Shown here in pieces: positions 24,122 through 33,250 of a DNA stretch of 64,000 nt. Every line of letters starts with the position of its first letter. Position 1 is the stretch's first letter. A program made the translations under genes and the position numbers. Source of the stretch: Chryseosolibacter indicum. GTDB taxonomy: Bacteria > Bacteroidota > Bacteroidia > Cytophagales > Cyclobacteriaceae. The DNA is taken from NCBI RefSeq assembly GCF_018598585.1, contig NZ_JAHESD010000013.1, positions 35,177 through 99,176 of the forward strand, in the 5' to 3' direction. The notes beneath the pieces are model-generated. The model saw only the letters and a list, made by a program, of their open reading frames with translations, was not told where the DNA came from and ran no database searches.

Positions 24122-26032
24122 ATGCTATTTCGCTTATTTATTGCTTGTTGCCTGCTTATCTCAGCAACTGCTTTCGGTCAGTCTAAAAAAGGAAACGCTT
24201 ATAACTACACGGTCGACTTAACCAGAGTTACCAATGACAGAGTCTATGTGGAATTATCTCCACCTTCAATTAGTGAATCCGAAACCATATTTTACTTTCC
24301 GAAAATTGTCCCTGGAACCTATGCCATTGCCGATTACGGCCGTTATATCGCAGAGTTTACAGCGGTCGATAAAAAAGGCAACAAACTTCCTATAGAGAAA
24401 ATAGATGATAATTCTTATAGAATTAAAGACGCAAAGAAGCTCAGCAAAGTAACTTACTGGGTTGATGATACCTGGGACACCACAACAACAGGCCCGGAGA
24501 TTTTCTGGCCTGCAGGAACTAACATTGAAGAACAGAAAAACTTTGTTATCAACACAAGCGGTTTCTTTGGTTACTTTGATGGTAAAAAAGAAAATCCTTT
24601 TCAATTTAACGTTGTCAGATCAAAAGATCTTTATGGATCTACAGGATTGATACCTTCCGCTACAGGTGCATCTCCATCCTCTATTAAATTGGAAAAAACC
24701 GGTGATAATCAGAATAAAGTAGTAGACGTATACAAGACCTCTGACTATGATCAGCTTGTAGATTCTCCGCTTATGTATAGTAAGCCCGATACTGCGCTTA
24801 TCAAAGTAGCAAATACAGAGGTACTTATCGGATCTTATTCACCGAACAATAAAATCACTGCAAAGCAGATAGCAGCGAGCATTCGTGAAGTGCTTATGGC
24901 ACAGAAAGAGTACCTGGGTGGAAAACTACCCGTTGATAAGTATGCTTTCATCTTTTATTTCACTGACAAGCCTGTTCTAAGTTACGGTGCTTTGGAGCAT
25001 TCTTATTCATCCATGTACTATATGCCAGAGGCAACTATCGAAGAGATGAATCAGCAACTTCGCGATTTTGCTGCTCATGAATTTTTTCATATCGTAACGC
25101 CACTTACCGTACATTCTAAAGAAATAGACGACTTTGATTTTAACGATCCTAAGATGTCTAAACACCTGTGGATGTACGAAGGCGTAACAGAATATTTTGC
25201 AGGAAATGTTCAGGTTAAGTATGGTCTTATTACACCTGAAGAATACATCGGTACTCTCCAGGAGAAAATGCTTACTGCAGATCAGTTTAAGAATGATGTG
25301 CCCTTTACGGAAATCAGCAAATTTACGCTAGATAAATACCATGACCAGTACTACAATGTGTATCAAAAAGGTGCATTGATTGGATTATGCCTTGATATAA
25401 AATTGAGAAAGCTATCAAAGGGTAAATACGGGCTAAGAAACCTAATGCTTGATTTGTCAAATAAATATGGAAAGAATAAAGCCTTTGAAGATGATAAGCT
25501 CTTTGAAGAGATTACAAAGATGACATACCCTGAAATTGGTGAGTTCTTTAACAGATATGTAAATGGTACTGAACCTCTTCCCCTTCAGGAAGTATTTAGT
25601 GATGTTGGGATTGGTTACACGCCGGAAGAAACATTTGAAGATTATAGCCTTGGCATCGGAAACGAGAATGTAGGTGTTACCCAAATTGATAATAAACCAA
25701 AAATACAAATTGCATCTACTGCAATGATGAACGCCATGGGAACAGCGCTGGGCTTCCAGGAAGGAGATGTACTGATGAAAATTAATGGAGAAGAAATTCC
25801 GGATCTTGGCCCTGAATTCGGTCCATTTATTCAAAAACACATAGCAGCATTGCAAACTGATTCTGTTTTGACTTATACAGTATTAAGAAAAGATGTGAAT
25901 GGCGAGAACAAGACTGTTGAACTTTCAGCTCCTGTTAAAAAAGTACAATTATCACGAAGACATAATTTAGAACCTCTTCCATCCGCTACTGAGGAGCAAC
26001 TTGCGTTACGCGACTCGTGGCTAAAACCATAA
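24122..26032 (+). CDS. M61 family metallopeptidase with C-terminal PDZ domain
   Basis: Exported zinc aminopeptidase of the glycyl-aminopeptidase (M61) family, 636 residues. Signal peptide MLFRLFIACCLLISATAFGQ. The zinc site is HEFFH (His319, Glu320, His323), with the third ligand Glu353 in YEGVTEYF. The N-terminal beta domain contains the family's FYFPKIVPGTYAIADYG, and GALEHSYSS lies ahead of the zinc motif. A PDZ domain occupies about 535-605 (GFQEGDVLMKINGEEI). It probably trims peptides with N-terminal Gly or Ala in the periplasm or at the surface. A strong terminator follows directly, so it looks monocistronic. Confidence 0.92.
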   Translation: MLFRLFIACCLLISATAFGQSKKGNAYNYTVDLTRVTNDRVYVELSPPSISESETIFYFPKIVPGTYAIADYGRYIAEFTAVDKKGNKLPIEKIDDNSYRIKDAKKLSKVTYWVDDTWDTTTTGPEIFWPAGTNIEEQKNFVINTSGFFGYFDGKKENPFQFNVVRSKDLYGSTGLIPSATGASPSSIKLEKTGDNQNKVVDVYKTSDYDQLVDSPLMYSKPDTALIKVANTEVLIGSYSPNNKITAKQIAASIREVLMAQKEYLGGKLPVDKYAFIFYFTDKPVLSYGALEHSYSSMYYMPEATIEEMNQQLRDFAAHEFFHIVTPLTVHSKEIDDFDFNDPKMSKHLWMYEGVTEYFAGNVQVKYGLITPEEYIGTLQEKMLTADQFKNDVPFTEISKFTLDKYHDQYYNVYQKGALIGLCLDIKLRKLSKGKYGLRNLMLDLSNKYGKNKAFEDDKLFEEITKMTYPEIGEFFNRYVNGTEPLPLQEVFSDVGIGYTPEETFEDYSLGIGNENVGVTQIDNKPKIQIASTAMMNAMGTALGFQEGDVLMKINGEEIPDLGPEFGPFIQKHIAALQTDSVLTYTVLRKDVNGENKTVELSAPVKKVQLSRRHNLEPLPSATEEQLALRDSWLKP

Positions 26033-26045
26033 GTGGCATTAATAG

Positions 26046-26077
26046 AAAAAAGTCCGGGATTGCATGCGGACTTTTTT
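26046..26077 (+). terminator. Rho-independent terminator of the M61 peptidase gene
   Basis: Perfect 11-base stem AAAAAAGTCCG/CGGACTTTTTT with a 10-base loop, continuing into T-rich sequence. The A/T symmetry lets it work on both strands, so it may also serve the convergent gene ending at 26115. Confidence 0.88.
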
Positions 26078-26114
26078 CTTTTATACTTATTTATTTCTTG
26101 TTAACTTTTTTAAG

Positions 26115-27686
26115 TTAAACTGTCTTTACAATTTTAGTTACAGCTTCGGCACAACGCTCTCCATCCATAGCTGCAGATACAATTCCTCCTGCATAGCCCG
26201 CTCCTTCACCACATGGAAACAAGTTTTTTATTTGAGGGTGTTGTAATGTTTCTTTATCGCGTGGGATACGTACAGGAGATGATGTTCTGCTCTCAACACC
26301 AACAATCTGTGCTTCATTGGTAAAATATCCGCGCATCTTTTTTCCAAAAGCTTTGAATCCCTGCTGTAAAGCGTTAGAAATAAAATCGGGTAGCACTTCG
26401 CGAAGATCAACAGACGCAAGACCGGGCTGGTACGATGTTTCAAGCAAAGTCTTTGACACTTTTCCCTCTACAAAATCAACAAGCCTTTGACCCGGAGCAA
26501 CCTGGGTACCTCCCGCAGCTGTACATGCGCGTCTTTCTATTTCTTCCTGGAAGCGAAGTGCGGCAAGTGGGCCATGGTCTTTATAAGCCTGAAAATCTTC
26601 AGGCTCAACCGCTACCACAATACCCGAATTTGCATATTTGGAATCGCGACGGGAAGGACTCATACCGTTTACTACAACTTCTCCCGGAGCGGTTGCTGCA
26701 GGTACTATAAATCCGCCTGGACACATGCAAAATGAAAATACGCCACGTTCCTTTCCTCTTACGCTTGCCTGATGTACAAGGGCATATGAGCTAGCAGGTA
26801 GATAAGGACCACGATCTATAGCGCAGTGATATTGAATCTGGTCTATCAATGTTTGAGAATGTTCTACTCGTACGCCTAACGCAAATGGTTTTTGTTCAAT
26901 AAGAATTTTCTTACGATGGAGTAGTTCAAATATATCGCGTGCTGAATGGCCTGTTGCCAGAATAAATGCTTCTCCTTCAACCTTATTTCCATTTCTTGTT
27001 AACACAGCTGTAACAATGTCATTTTCTACAATAAGATCAGTTACACGACAATCGAAATGAACTTCTCCTCCGTAGTTAATAATTGTTTCTCTTAGGGCAG
27101 CAACAAGTTTTGGAAGTTTATTCGTACCGATATGAGGATGGGCATCAAACAATATATCGGACTTTGCCCCTTGCGATACCATTTTCTCAAGAATCCTGTT
27201 GATGTCGCCTCTCTTTTTAGATCGCGTATAGAGCTTGCCATCAGAATACGTTCCTGCACCTCCCTCTCCAAAACAGTAGTTGGAATCAGGATTTACAATG
27301 TGTGCTTTATTAATAGCGGCAAGGTCTCTTCTTCTGGCCTGCACATCTTTTCCTCTTTCAAGAATTACCGGCTTGTATCCAAGTTCTATCAGACGAAGCC
27401 CTGCAAACAAACCTGCCGGACCACTTCCTATTACAATTACTCTTGGTTTATTGCTAACATCACGATAGTCAAAGCTATTCTTTACAGGAACGTTATCTTT
27501 TATATCATATACTTCACATTGAAAACGGACGCATACTTTTTTACCACGAGCATCAATAGAACGCTTTACCGGGTTAACAACAACGCTTCCATCATTTGGC
27601 AAGCCTAGTTTCTTGTAAAGAATTGCTGGGAATAATTCCTCGTTGAAGGCCTCTTCAGGCCATAGGGTGAGTTCTGTAAGGTGCAT
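26115..27686 (-). CDS. FAD-dependent dehydrogenase of the COG2509 family
   Basis: 523-residue flavoprotein. An N-terminal domain of about 75 residues precedes the FAD Rossmann motif VIVIGSGPAGLFAGLRLIELG and the glutamate of LERG. The family block FGEGGAGTYSDGKLYTR follows, then ILATGHSARDIFELL, and near the C-terminus FPCGEGAGYAGGIVSAAMDG, the usual second FAD-contacting stretch. The substrate of COG2509 proteins is not known; they are not thioredoxin reductases and lack the CxxC. The MORN-repeat gene lies 70 bases upstream and tryptophan 2,3-dioxygenase beyond it, all on the minus strand, which might form one loose operon. Confidence 0.9.
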   Translation of the reverse strand: MHLTELTLWPEEAFNEELFPAILYKKLGLPNDGSVVVNPVKRSIDARGKKVCVRFQCEVYDIKDNVPVKNSFDYRDVSNKPRVIVIGSGPAGLFAGLRLIELGYKPVILERGKDVQARRRDLAAINKAHIVNPDSNYCFGEGGAGTYSDGKLYTRSKKRGDINRILEKMVSQGAKSDILFDAHPHIGTNKLPKLVAALRETIINYGGEVHFDCRVTDLIVENDIVTAVLTRNGNKVEGEAFILATGHSARDIFELLHRKKILIEQKPFALGVRVEHSQTLIDQIQYHCAIDRGPYLPASSYALVHQASVRGKERGVFSFCMCPGGFIVPAATAPGEVVVNGMSPSRRDSKYANSGIVVAVEPEDFQAYKDHGPLAALRFQEEIERRACTAAGGTQVAPGQRLVDFVEGKVSKTLLETSYQPGLASVDLREVLPDFISNALQQGFKAFGKKMRGYFTNEAQIVGVESRTSSPVRIPRDKETLQHPQIKNLFPCGEGAGYAGGIVSAAMDGERCAEAVTKIVKTV

Positions 27687-27756
27687 AAGTCTGAAAGGTA
27701 TCTATCCTTTATTGACGATTCACAAAGGTAACAATACACTTGAAGAAATCATTTCC

Positions 27757-29547
27757 TTAACGGAAAGAAAAAACGTGGCCGATATTTAAGCCGAAATGAA
27801 TGCTGGCTGAGATCTTCGATTTCTTAATATCCTCGAAGTATGACTTGTATTGATCATCTACATCAAAGCCACGGTAACCGACGTTTCCTGAAACAAAAGT
27901 GTCGATGGTAATGCCTTTCGCATTATTACGCTTCATAATCCTGTAGCCAAAAACAGGGCCGTACTCGATGCGCTGTTCAACAGCACCAAAAGTGAAGATA
28001 TTGGTGCGCGTAGAGGTTATAACCTCATTTACAAAATGGCCGTAGTTTGTGAACCTAACCTCATGTCCAAAATACCACATGCCGGCCTTCATCTGGTTGT
28101 AAAGCTTCTGCTTGATGCAAATAGCATATCCCCGCTCAAACTTTTTACCTGAGGGAATCTTTGAATCAGCCAAAAAGAAGGGATCCCTTATTCCAATGAA
28201 TTCAAACTCATGACCTAAGCGTTCCTGCATATAGAATTCAAATGCAATAGGCAGCCGTCCTGCAAAGGTCATAATCGGATTACCTGCTATTATCAGACCT
28301 CTGAATTCGTTAAAACGGGCGTCAAAGTGTGTGAAGGTTCTTCTCTTACTGGAACCAGTATTTGCCGTGCCCTTGCCCGCCATCGATACGATATCTTTCC
28401 CTAGTTTTTTGTTATCGTAAAAAGGTCGATAGTAGCCTGAAAGCTTCCCGTCATTTTCATAAATCTCCCAGGTGCCTGTCTTTACTTCTCCATCTAAGGT
28501 ACCCTTGGTCTGCAGGTTTCCGTTGGGATAATATCCATAGTACACACCTTTGCCATTTTTATATTCACACTCTCCCTCGCGGACTCCATGTTCATAATAA
28601 TACTCCCACTTACCCTCTCGCTTGTCGTTAACAATCTTCCCTGTTGTTTTTAATTTCCCGCTGGAATAATATTCTCTATATTCTCCTTCACCTGCAGCAT
28701 AAGATGTCTCACTCTTTACAATTCCACCTGTGCTCATCGTCTTCCATATTCCACTTTTCTTACCTCCCTCGTATTCTCCGGCAGATGATACTGATCCATC
28801 TTCAAAATAGTGCTCCCATTTTCCTGCGGGAATATCGTGAGCAAAAGAGCCTCTCGATGAAACTTCTCCATTGGGATAATACGTAATCCACTCACCTTGC
28901 TTCTTGCCATTGTTATATTCACCCTGCGATTGAAGTGTTCCATCTTCAGCGTAGAAGCGCCAGTGTCCAACATTTCTGGTGCCCATTCGTGGCCCCTCAG
29001 ATAATACCTTGCCGGAATGATAGTACTCGGTATAAGTACCATAATCATCCGTGTAATCAATCTCCCCTTTTAAAACTCCATCTTCAAAGTACATCTTCCA
29101 TAAGCCAACACGCTTGTTTGTTTTGTACTCTCCTATTTCTTTTACCTGACCGTTCTCGTAGTACATCTTCCATTCTCCATCCCGGCTCTTGCCGTTGATG
29201 TTCCCTTCCATACTTTTCCGGCCGCTCTCATAGAAGTATTCCCATACGCCAAAGTTGGCATTTTGCCGAAGTATACCACGCATCTTAAGGTTACCTGTCT
29301 CGTAGAAGAACTCCCATATACCTGTTGTCTCGTTGTTGGTAAACTGGCCTTTAGATTCAACCTTGCCGTTTAAGTAATAAGAAATGTATCGTCCGTGAAG
29401 GATGTTACGGATGGTATCTTTAACCTGGTAAACTTCCTTTACATGTTTACGCTCTTTGTCATGAAATGTCTGCCTTGTATATCCCTGTCCCAATAGCTGA
29501 TAGGATATATTGAGTAAGAGAAGGGGTAAAAGGTATACCAGTTTCAC
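27757..29547 (-). CDS. MORN_2 (YwqK-type) repeat protein with C-terminal barrel-like domain
   Basis: 596 residues with a signal peptide (ending near YQLLGQ). Residues about 45-370 hold, by my count, 14 tandem repeats of roughly 23 residues of the form GxWxxYYxxGxxxxxGxY (for example GIWEFFYETGNLKMRG and GEWITYYPNGEVSSRG). These are MORN_2 repeats, also annotated as 'YwqK family antitoxin'. The last 200 residues differ: amphipathic strands such as MWYFGHEVRFTNYGHF and ISASIHFGLNIGHVFSF, ending in an aromatic and Arg, resembling an outer-membrane beta-barrel. The 'antitoxin' label is not meaningful here because the protein is exported and no toxin is nearby. A cell-envelope role is the best guess. 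Confidence 0.82.
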   Translation of the reverse strand: MKLVYLLPLLLLNISYQLLGQGYTRQTFHDKERKHVKEVYQVKDTIRNILHGRYISYYLNGKVESKGQFTNNETTGIWEFFYETGNLKMRGILRQNANFGVWEYFYESGRKSMEGNINGKSRDGEWKMYYENGQVKEIGEYKTNKRVGLWKMYFEDGVLKGEIDYTDDYGTYTEYYHSGKVLSEGPRMGTRNVGHWRFYAEDGTLQSQGEYNNGKKQGEWITYYPNGEVSSRGSFAHDIPAGKWEHYFEDGSVSSAGEYEGGKKSGIWKTMSTGGIVKSETSYAAGEGEYREYYSSGKLKTTGKIVNDKREGKWEYYYEHGVREGECEYKNGKGVYYGYYPNGNLQTKGTLDGEVKTGTWEIYENDGKLSGYYRPFYDNKKLGKDIVSMAGKGTANTGSSKRRTFTHFDARFNEFRGLIIAGNPIMTFAGRLPIAFEFYMQERLGHEFEFIGIRDPFFLADSKIPSGKKFERGYAICIKQKLYNQMKAGMWYFGHEVRFTNYGHFVNEVITSTRTNIFTFGAVEQRIEYGPVFGYRIMKRNNAKGITIDTFVSGNVGYRGFDVDDQYKSYFEDIKKSKISASIHFGLNIGHVFSFR

Positions 29548-29607
29548 TCGCAGAAATTATATCTGCTAATTTATCAAGATTATAAATGAAAGAAGTTGCG
29601 ATGTAAG

Positions 29608-30579
29608 TTAATGGGTGATTTCATTCGTAATGTTCTTCTTAACAGCCGCAAGTCCCCACTCGCTTTTCTCCTGCTCAGACCATAGCTCAGGAAAGAACAT
29701 TCTGCGTTGAAATCTCGGTGGCAGGTACTTGTGCCAGTTTGTTCCTCCGGTAGCTTTTACATTTTCAGGATCTTTCTTCAGATATCTGCCGGCTGATTTA
29801 AGATGGGCAAGTGGCCAGAGAACATTGGCGTAAGTGTCATATTCGCGAAGCTTCTCAATTATTTTTTCTTTTTGAGTTGCATTAGCGAAATTCTTCAAGA
29901 AGATCTGATGTAAATTTCTTTCCCGATGTTTATTAGCTACCGCATGGAATTCATTCATGTACTTATTCTCGAACTGAATAAGTGTTAATGTCTTCTTCCC
30001 TGTTGCAAGATCTGTTGCACCACTCTTCCAATAGATCTTTTCAAGCATAGCCGGAATATCAGCATTTTTCAAAACATCACGCTCTTTTTCTGTAACAAGA
30101 TTGATCAGTTCGGTAGAGCCAAATTCAATAAGCCGGTATTGGGCAGATTGAAATCCGCTGGCAGGAAGTAACGCCATCCTGAACTTGAGGAACTGTTCTT
30201 TTTCCATACCTTCAACCATTACATCAAAAGATCCTTCAAGACTTTTAAAGTAGCGAATAATCCTGTCCAGGCGCTCTAGGAAAAATTTCTCATCAATTTC
30301 ATTTCTGAAACAAATTTGTTCAATTTCAAGAAGAATGAGTTTAAAATATAACTCTGTGATCTGATGATACATGATAAACACCTTCTCATCAGGAAAACTT
30401 GTTTTAGGATTTTGTAAGCTTAGTAAGGTATCTACATGAATATAATCCCAGTATGTAATGTAGTCGGAATAGAGAAGGCCATCCAGGTAAGAAGAAAGAT
30501 CCTGGCCCATATAATCATATTTGGCCTGTAGTTTCTTCAATTGTTCAATTAATTGATCATCAACCGGATTCTCTGCCAT
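29608..30579 (-). CDS. Tryptophan 2,3-dioxygenase
   Basis: Haem enzyme that opens the indole ring of tryptophan to N-formylkynurenine, the first step of the kynurenine pathway. 323 residues. Family features: YWDYIHVDTLLSLQ near the N-terminus, FIMYHQITELYFKLILLEI (substrate pocket), and the C-terminal WPLAHLKSAGRYL with the likely haem ligand His259, followed by ATGGTNWHKYLPPRFQ and FFPELW. The GTGG of classical bacterial TDO is ATGG here, as in a diverged branch of the family. It is divergent from the glutaryl-CoA dehydrogenase gene, with 67 bases between the starts. No other kynurenine-pathway gene is in the window. Confidence 0.92.
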   Translation of the reverse strand: MAENPVDDQLIEQLKKLQAKYDYMGQDLSSYLDGLLYSDYITYWDYIHVDTLLSLQNPKTSFPDEKVFIMYHQITELYFKLILLEIEQICFRNEIDEKFFLERLDRIIRYFKSLEGSFDVMVEGMEKEQFLKFRMALLPASGFQSAQYRLIEFGSTELINLVTEKERDVLKNADIPAMLEKIYWKSGATDLATGKKTLTLIQFENKYMNEFHAVANKHRERNLHQIFLKNFANATQKEKIIEKLREYDTYANVLWPLAHLKSAGRYLKKDPENVKATGGTNWHKYLPPRFQRRMFFPELWSEQEKSEWGLAAVKKNITNEITH

Positions 30580-30646
30580 TTCTGAAAAAATATATGTTAA
30601 TTACTTCCCTAAATTAGGGCGAAGTTAAAGGAATAATCCAAATAGT

Positions 30647-31867
30647 ATGTCAGCACAAACCAGAACAGCCGAAAATAGCGGGAAGTCACTTAAACAAGAC
30701 TTATTTGAGCATCCGGATTTTTATCAGATAGACGAACTTTTAACAGAAGAGCATAAATTGATAAGAAGTTCAATACGTGATTTTGTTAAACGTGAAATAT
30801 CGCCATACATAGAAGATTGGGCACAACAGGCACATTTTCCCTATGAGATCGTAAAGAAGTTTGGTGATGTTGGTGCATTTGGTCCCAGCATTCCTGCTGA
30901 ATATGGTGGCGGCGGACTTGACTATATCTCATATGGTTTGATCATGCAGGAGATTGAACGCGGAGATTCTGGCATGCGTTCTACCGCATCTGTTCAAGGC
31001 TCCCTTGTAATGTATCCCATTTATAAATTCGGCAGCGAACAACAACGAAAAAAGTATCTTCCCAAGCTTGCATCTGGTGAGTGGTTGGGATGTTTTGGAT
31101 TAACTGAACCAGACCATGGCTCCAACCCTGGTGGTATGGTTACGAACTTCAAAGATATGGGCGATCATTACCTTTTAAATGGCGCTAAGATGTGGATCTC
31201 CAATTCCCCGAAAGCAAACCTCGCCGTTGTATGGGCCAAGAATGAACAAGGCAGAATACAAGGGTTAATTGTAGAACGTGGTATGGAAGGTTTTTCAGCA
31301 CCTGAAACACATAACAAGTGGTCGCTGCGTGCCAGCACAACCGGTGAGCTGGTATTCGATAATGTAAAAGTGCCGAAAGAAAATCTCCTACCAGGAAAAG
31401 ACGGCTTAGGAACGCCACTGATGTGCCTTGATTCTGCACGTTATGGAATAGCTTGGGGTGCCATTGGTGCTGCCATGGATTGCTATGAGTCAGCCCGCAG
31501 GTATGCACTTGAAAGAAATCAGTTTGGTAAGCCGATAGCCTCATTCCAGCTTGTTCAGAAAAAACTCGCAGAGATGCTTACAGAGATAACAAAAGCACAG
31601 TTACTGAACTGGAGATTAGGAACACTAATGAACGAAGGAAAAGCAACTACTGCCCAGATTTCATTGGCTAAGAGAAACAACGTGCATACCGCACTTGAGA
31701 TTGCCAGAGAAGCACGGCAGATACATGGAGCAATGGGCATCACAGGAGAATACCCGATTATGCGCCACATGGCCAATCTTGAGTCTGTTATTACCTATGA
31801 AGGTACGCATGATATTCACTTACTCATTCTTGGCAATCACATTACTGGTATTCCTGCTTTTGTTTAA
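30647..31867 (+). CDS. Glutaryl-CoA dehydrogenase-like acyl-CoA dehydrogenase
   Basis: FAD enzyme of the acyl-CoA dehydrogenase superfamily, 406 residues. Glutaryl-CoA dehydrogenases oxidise and decarboxylate glutaryl-CoA to crotonyl-CoA. Evidence for that subgroup is the C-terminal TYEGTHDIHLLILG with the catalytic Glu385 and the following NHITGI, the FGLTEPDHGSNPGGM flavin/substrate stretch, and NKWSLRASTTGELVFDNVKVP. Ordinary fatty-acyl dehydrogenases differ around these motifs. Glutaryl-CoA arises from lysine and, through kynurenine, from tryptophan, which fits its divergent pairing with tryptophan 2,3-dioxygenase. A strong hairpin lies at 32012-32042 downstream. Confidence 0.88.
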   Translation: MSAQTRTAENSGKSLKQDLFEHPDFYQIDELLTEEHKLIRSSIRDFVKREISPYIEDWAQQAHFPYEIVKKFGDVGAFGPSIPAEYGGGGLDYISYGLIMQEIERGDSGMRSTASVQGSLVMYPIYKFGSEQQRKKYLPKLASGEWLGCFGLTEPDHGSNPGGMVTNFKDMGDHYLLNGAKMWISNSPKANLAVVWAKNEQGRIQGLIVERGMEGFSAPETHNKWSLRASTTGELVFDNVKVPKENLLPGKDGLGTPLMCLDSARYGIAWGAIGAAMDCYESARRYALERNQFGKPIASFQLVQKKLAEMLTEITKAQLLNWRLGTLMNEGKATTAQISLAKRNNVHTALEIAREARQIHGAMGITGEYPIMRHMANLESVITYEGTHDIHLLILGNHITGIPAFV

Positions 31868-32011
31868 AATTATCGGATAAGTCTTAATTAGACAAGGCAT
31901 AGAATAACTGACTATAGCGTTTAAACTGAGAAGAGTTCAGTTTTCCTTAACTTCTGTGCGGCGTTGGTGGGTGCTTGTTTCTTCAACCGTACAATACGTC
32001 ATCTGAAAAAG

Positions 32012-32042
32012 AAAGGCGTGAGCTTTCCAAGCTCACGCCTTT
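32012..32042. terminator. Bidirectional terminator between convergent genes
   Basis: Perfect 14-base stem AAAGGCGTGAGCTT/AAGCTCACGCCTTT around a 3-base loop, with T-rich tails on both strands. It serves the plus gene ending at 31867 and the minus gene ending at 32066. Confidence 0.9.
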
Positions 32043-32065
32043 TAATATCGAACATCAGGATTAAC

Positions 32066-33148
32066 TTAATCGACGTATGCTGTAAAAGTAAAACGCTGAA
32101 CAGGGTTCCTCGGGTCGTTGGTATAAATTGTTACTGCCTTTTGCTGTGTCCCCTTCCTGTCCTGTGAATTAAATGAAACCTTAATAACACTGCTCTCGCC
32201 TGGCTTCAACGATGTTTTTGCTGCTGATGCTGTTACGCAGGTGCAGTTGCCTTGCACTGCTTTAATATCCAACTGTTTTCTGCCTGTGTTTGTAAAGGCA
32301 ATCTCACGATCAATGCTGCCACCTTCCCCAACTCTTCCAAATTCCAAAGAGGTATATGCCAGCTTCATCTGAGGTGCTTTTTGCATATCTTCAGCTGACA
32401 GCTGGGGGAAGTAATCTTCTATTGTTGCGTATACCGAAAAAGGCTTTACAGGATTTATATCATCGTTGGTATGCAGCTCTACGTTATCTGATTGAAAGCC
32501 ATACTGGTTCTTAATCTTTCCGTTATAGCTAACCTTTAAAACGCCCCTCGCACCGGGTGCCACAGTTGTAGGTTGAATTTCAAGTTTAATATGAGCCGGA
32601 GAAACTCCTTTACCTGTAAATACCAATGGCTTATCGCCTCCATTAATAAAAGGAAACTCCTTCATCGCAAACTCATCTCTTAAAAACACTTTACCCATAT
32701 TAAAGGCCGAAACCTTCAATTTCAAACTACCATTTGAAAACGTGAATTCCGATTTCTCATCGTGCATGCCTTCAGATGTTACATTTCCCTTTATCTGCAA
32801 AATCAAAGGGCTCGCTTCGAGATCCGTAGTGACAGTTAATGATTTATTGAAGTATCCAGGTCTTCCTTTAGGATTATAACTTGCTTGAATAAACCCATTC
32901 TTTCCTGGCGCTATTGGTTCTTTAGACCATCCGGGTGTAGTACAACCACAGGAAGCCTGAACGTTTAATATTTTTACTGGTCTTGATCCTGTATTTGTGA
33001 ACACAAATTCATATGTCACTGGTCCTTTATCTTCAGCTACCGATCCAAAATCATGTATTTCTTCACGGAACTGCAGCACCTTTGTTTGCTGCCCCTGACT
33101 CACGTAGAAAGAAGTAAATAATAAAAGGAATCCAAATAGACTTTTCAT
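32066..33148 (-). CDS. Secreted DUF1573 (ASH/MSP-like) protein
   Basis: 360 residues from the ATG at 33146-33148, which starts a clean signal peptide (MKSLFGFLLLFTSFYVSQGQ). An upstream in-frame start would add 18 residues without sense. Residues about 24-125 form a DUF1573 domain (HDFGSVAEDKGPVTYEFVFTNTG, then CGCTTPGWSKEPIAPG). A diverged middle domain follows, then a second clear copy at the C-terminus (LEFGRVGEGGSIDREIAFTNTG, CTCVTASAAKTSLKPG). The CxC pair after each first strand is characteristic. DUF1573 proteins are common exported Ig-like proteins in Bacteroidota without a defined function. Divergent from trpS. Confidence 0.85.
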   Translation of the reverse strand: MKSLFGFLLLFTSFYVSQGQQTKVLQFREEIHDFGSVAEDKGPVTYEFVFTNTGSRPVKILNVQASCGCTTPGWSKEPIAPGKNGFIQASYNPKGRPGYFNKSLTVTTDLEASPLILQIKGNVTSEGMHDEKSEFTFSNGSLKLKVSAFNMGKVFLRDEFAMKEFPFINGGDKPLVFTGKGVSPAHIKLEIQPTTVAPGARGVLKVSYNGKIKNQYGFQSDNVELHTNDDINPVKPFSVYATIEDYFPQLSAEDMQKAPQMKLAYTSLEFGRVGEGGSIDREIAFTNTGRKQLDIKAVQGNCTCVTASAAKTSLKPGESSVIKVSFNSQDRKGTQQKAVTIYTNDPRNPVQRFTFTAYVD

Positions 33149-33250
33149 AGGTTGAACTTGTTGCGCAAATTTAACGAATGTCGGCAGAAATAATTTCATC
33201 AATCAGCCAAATCCATTTCTTTGTAACTATTTCTTTTCTTTGCGATTAAT

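Noticed and set aside
27757..29547. Toxin-antitoxin system from the YwqK-type repeats
   Set aside because: The protein is exported, the repeats are generic MORN_2, and no toxin-like gene is adjacent.
33149..33202. Longer N-terminus of the DUF1573 protein
   Set aside because: The additional 18 residues precede and disrupt a clean signal peptide that begins at the internal ATG.
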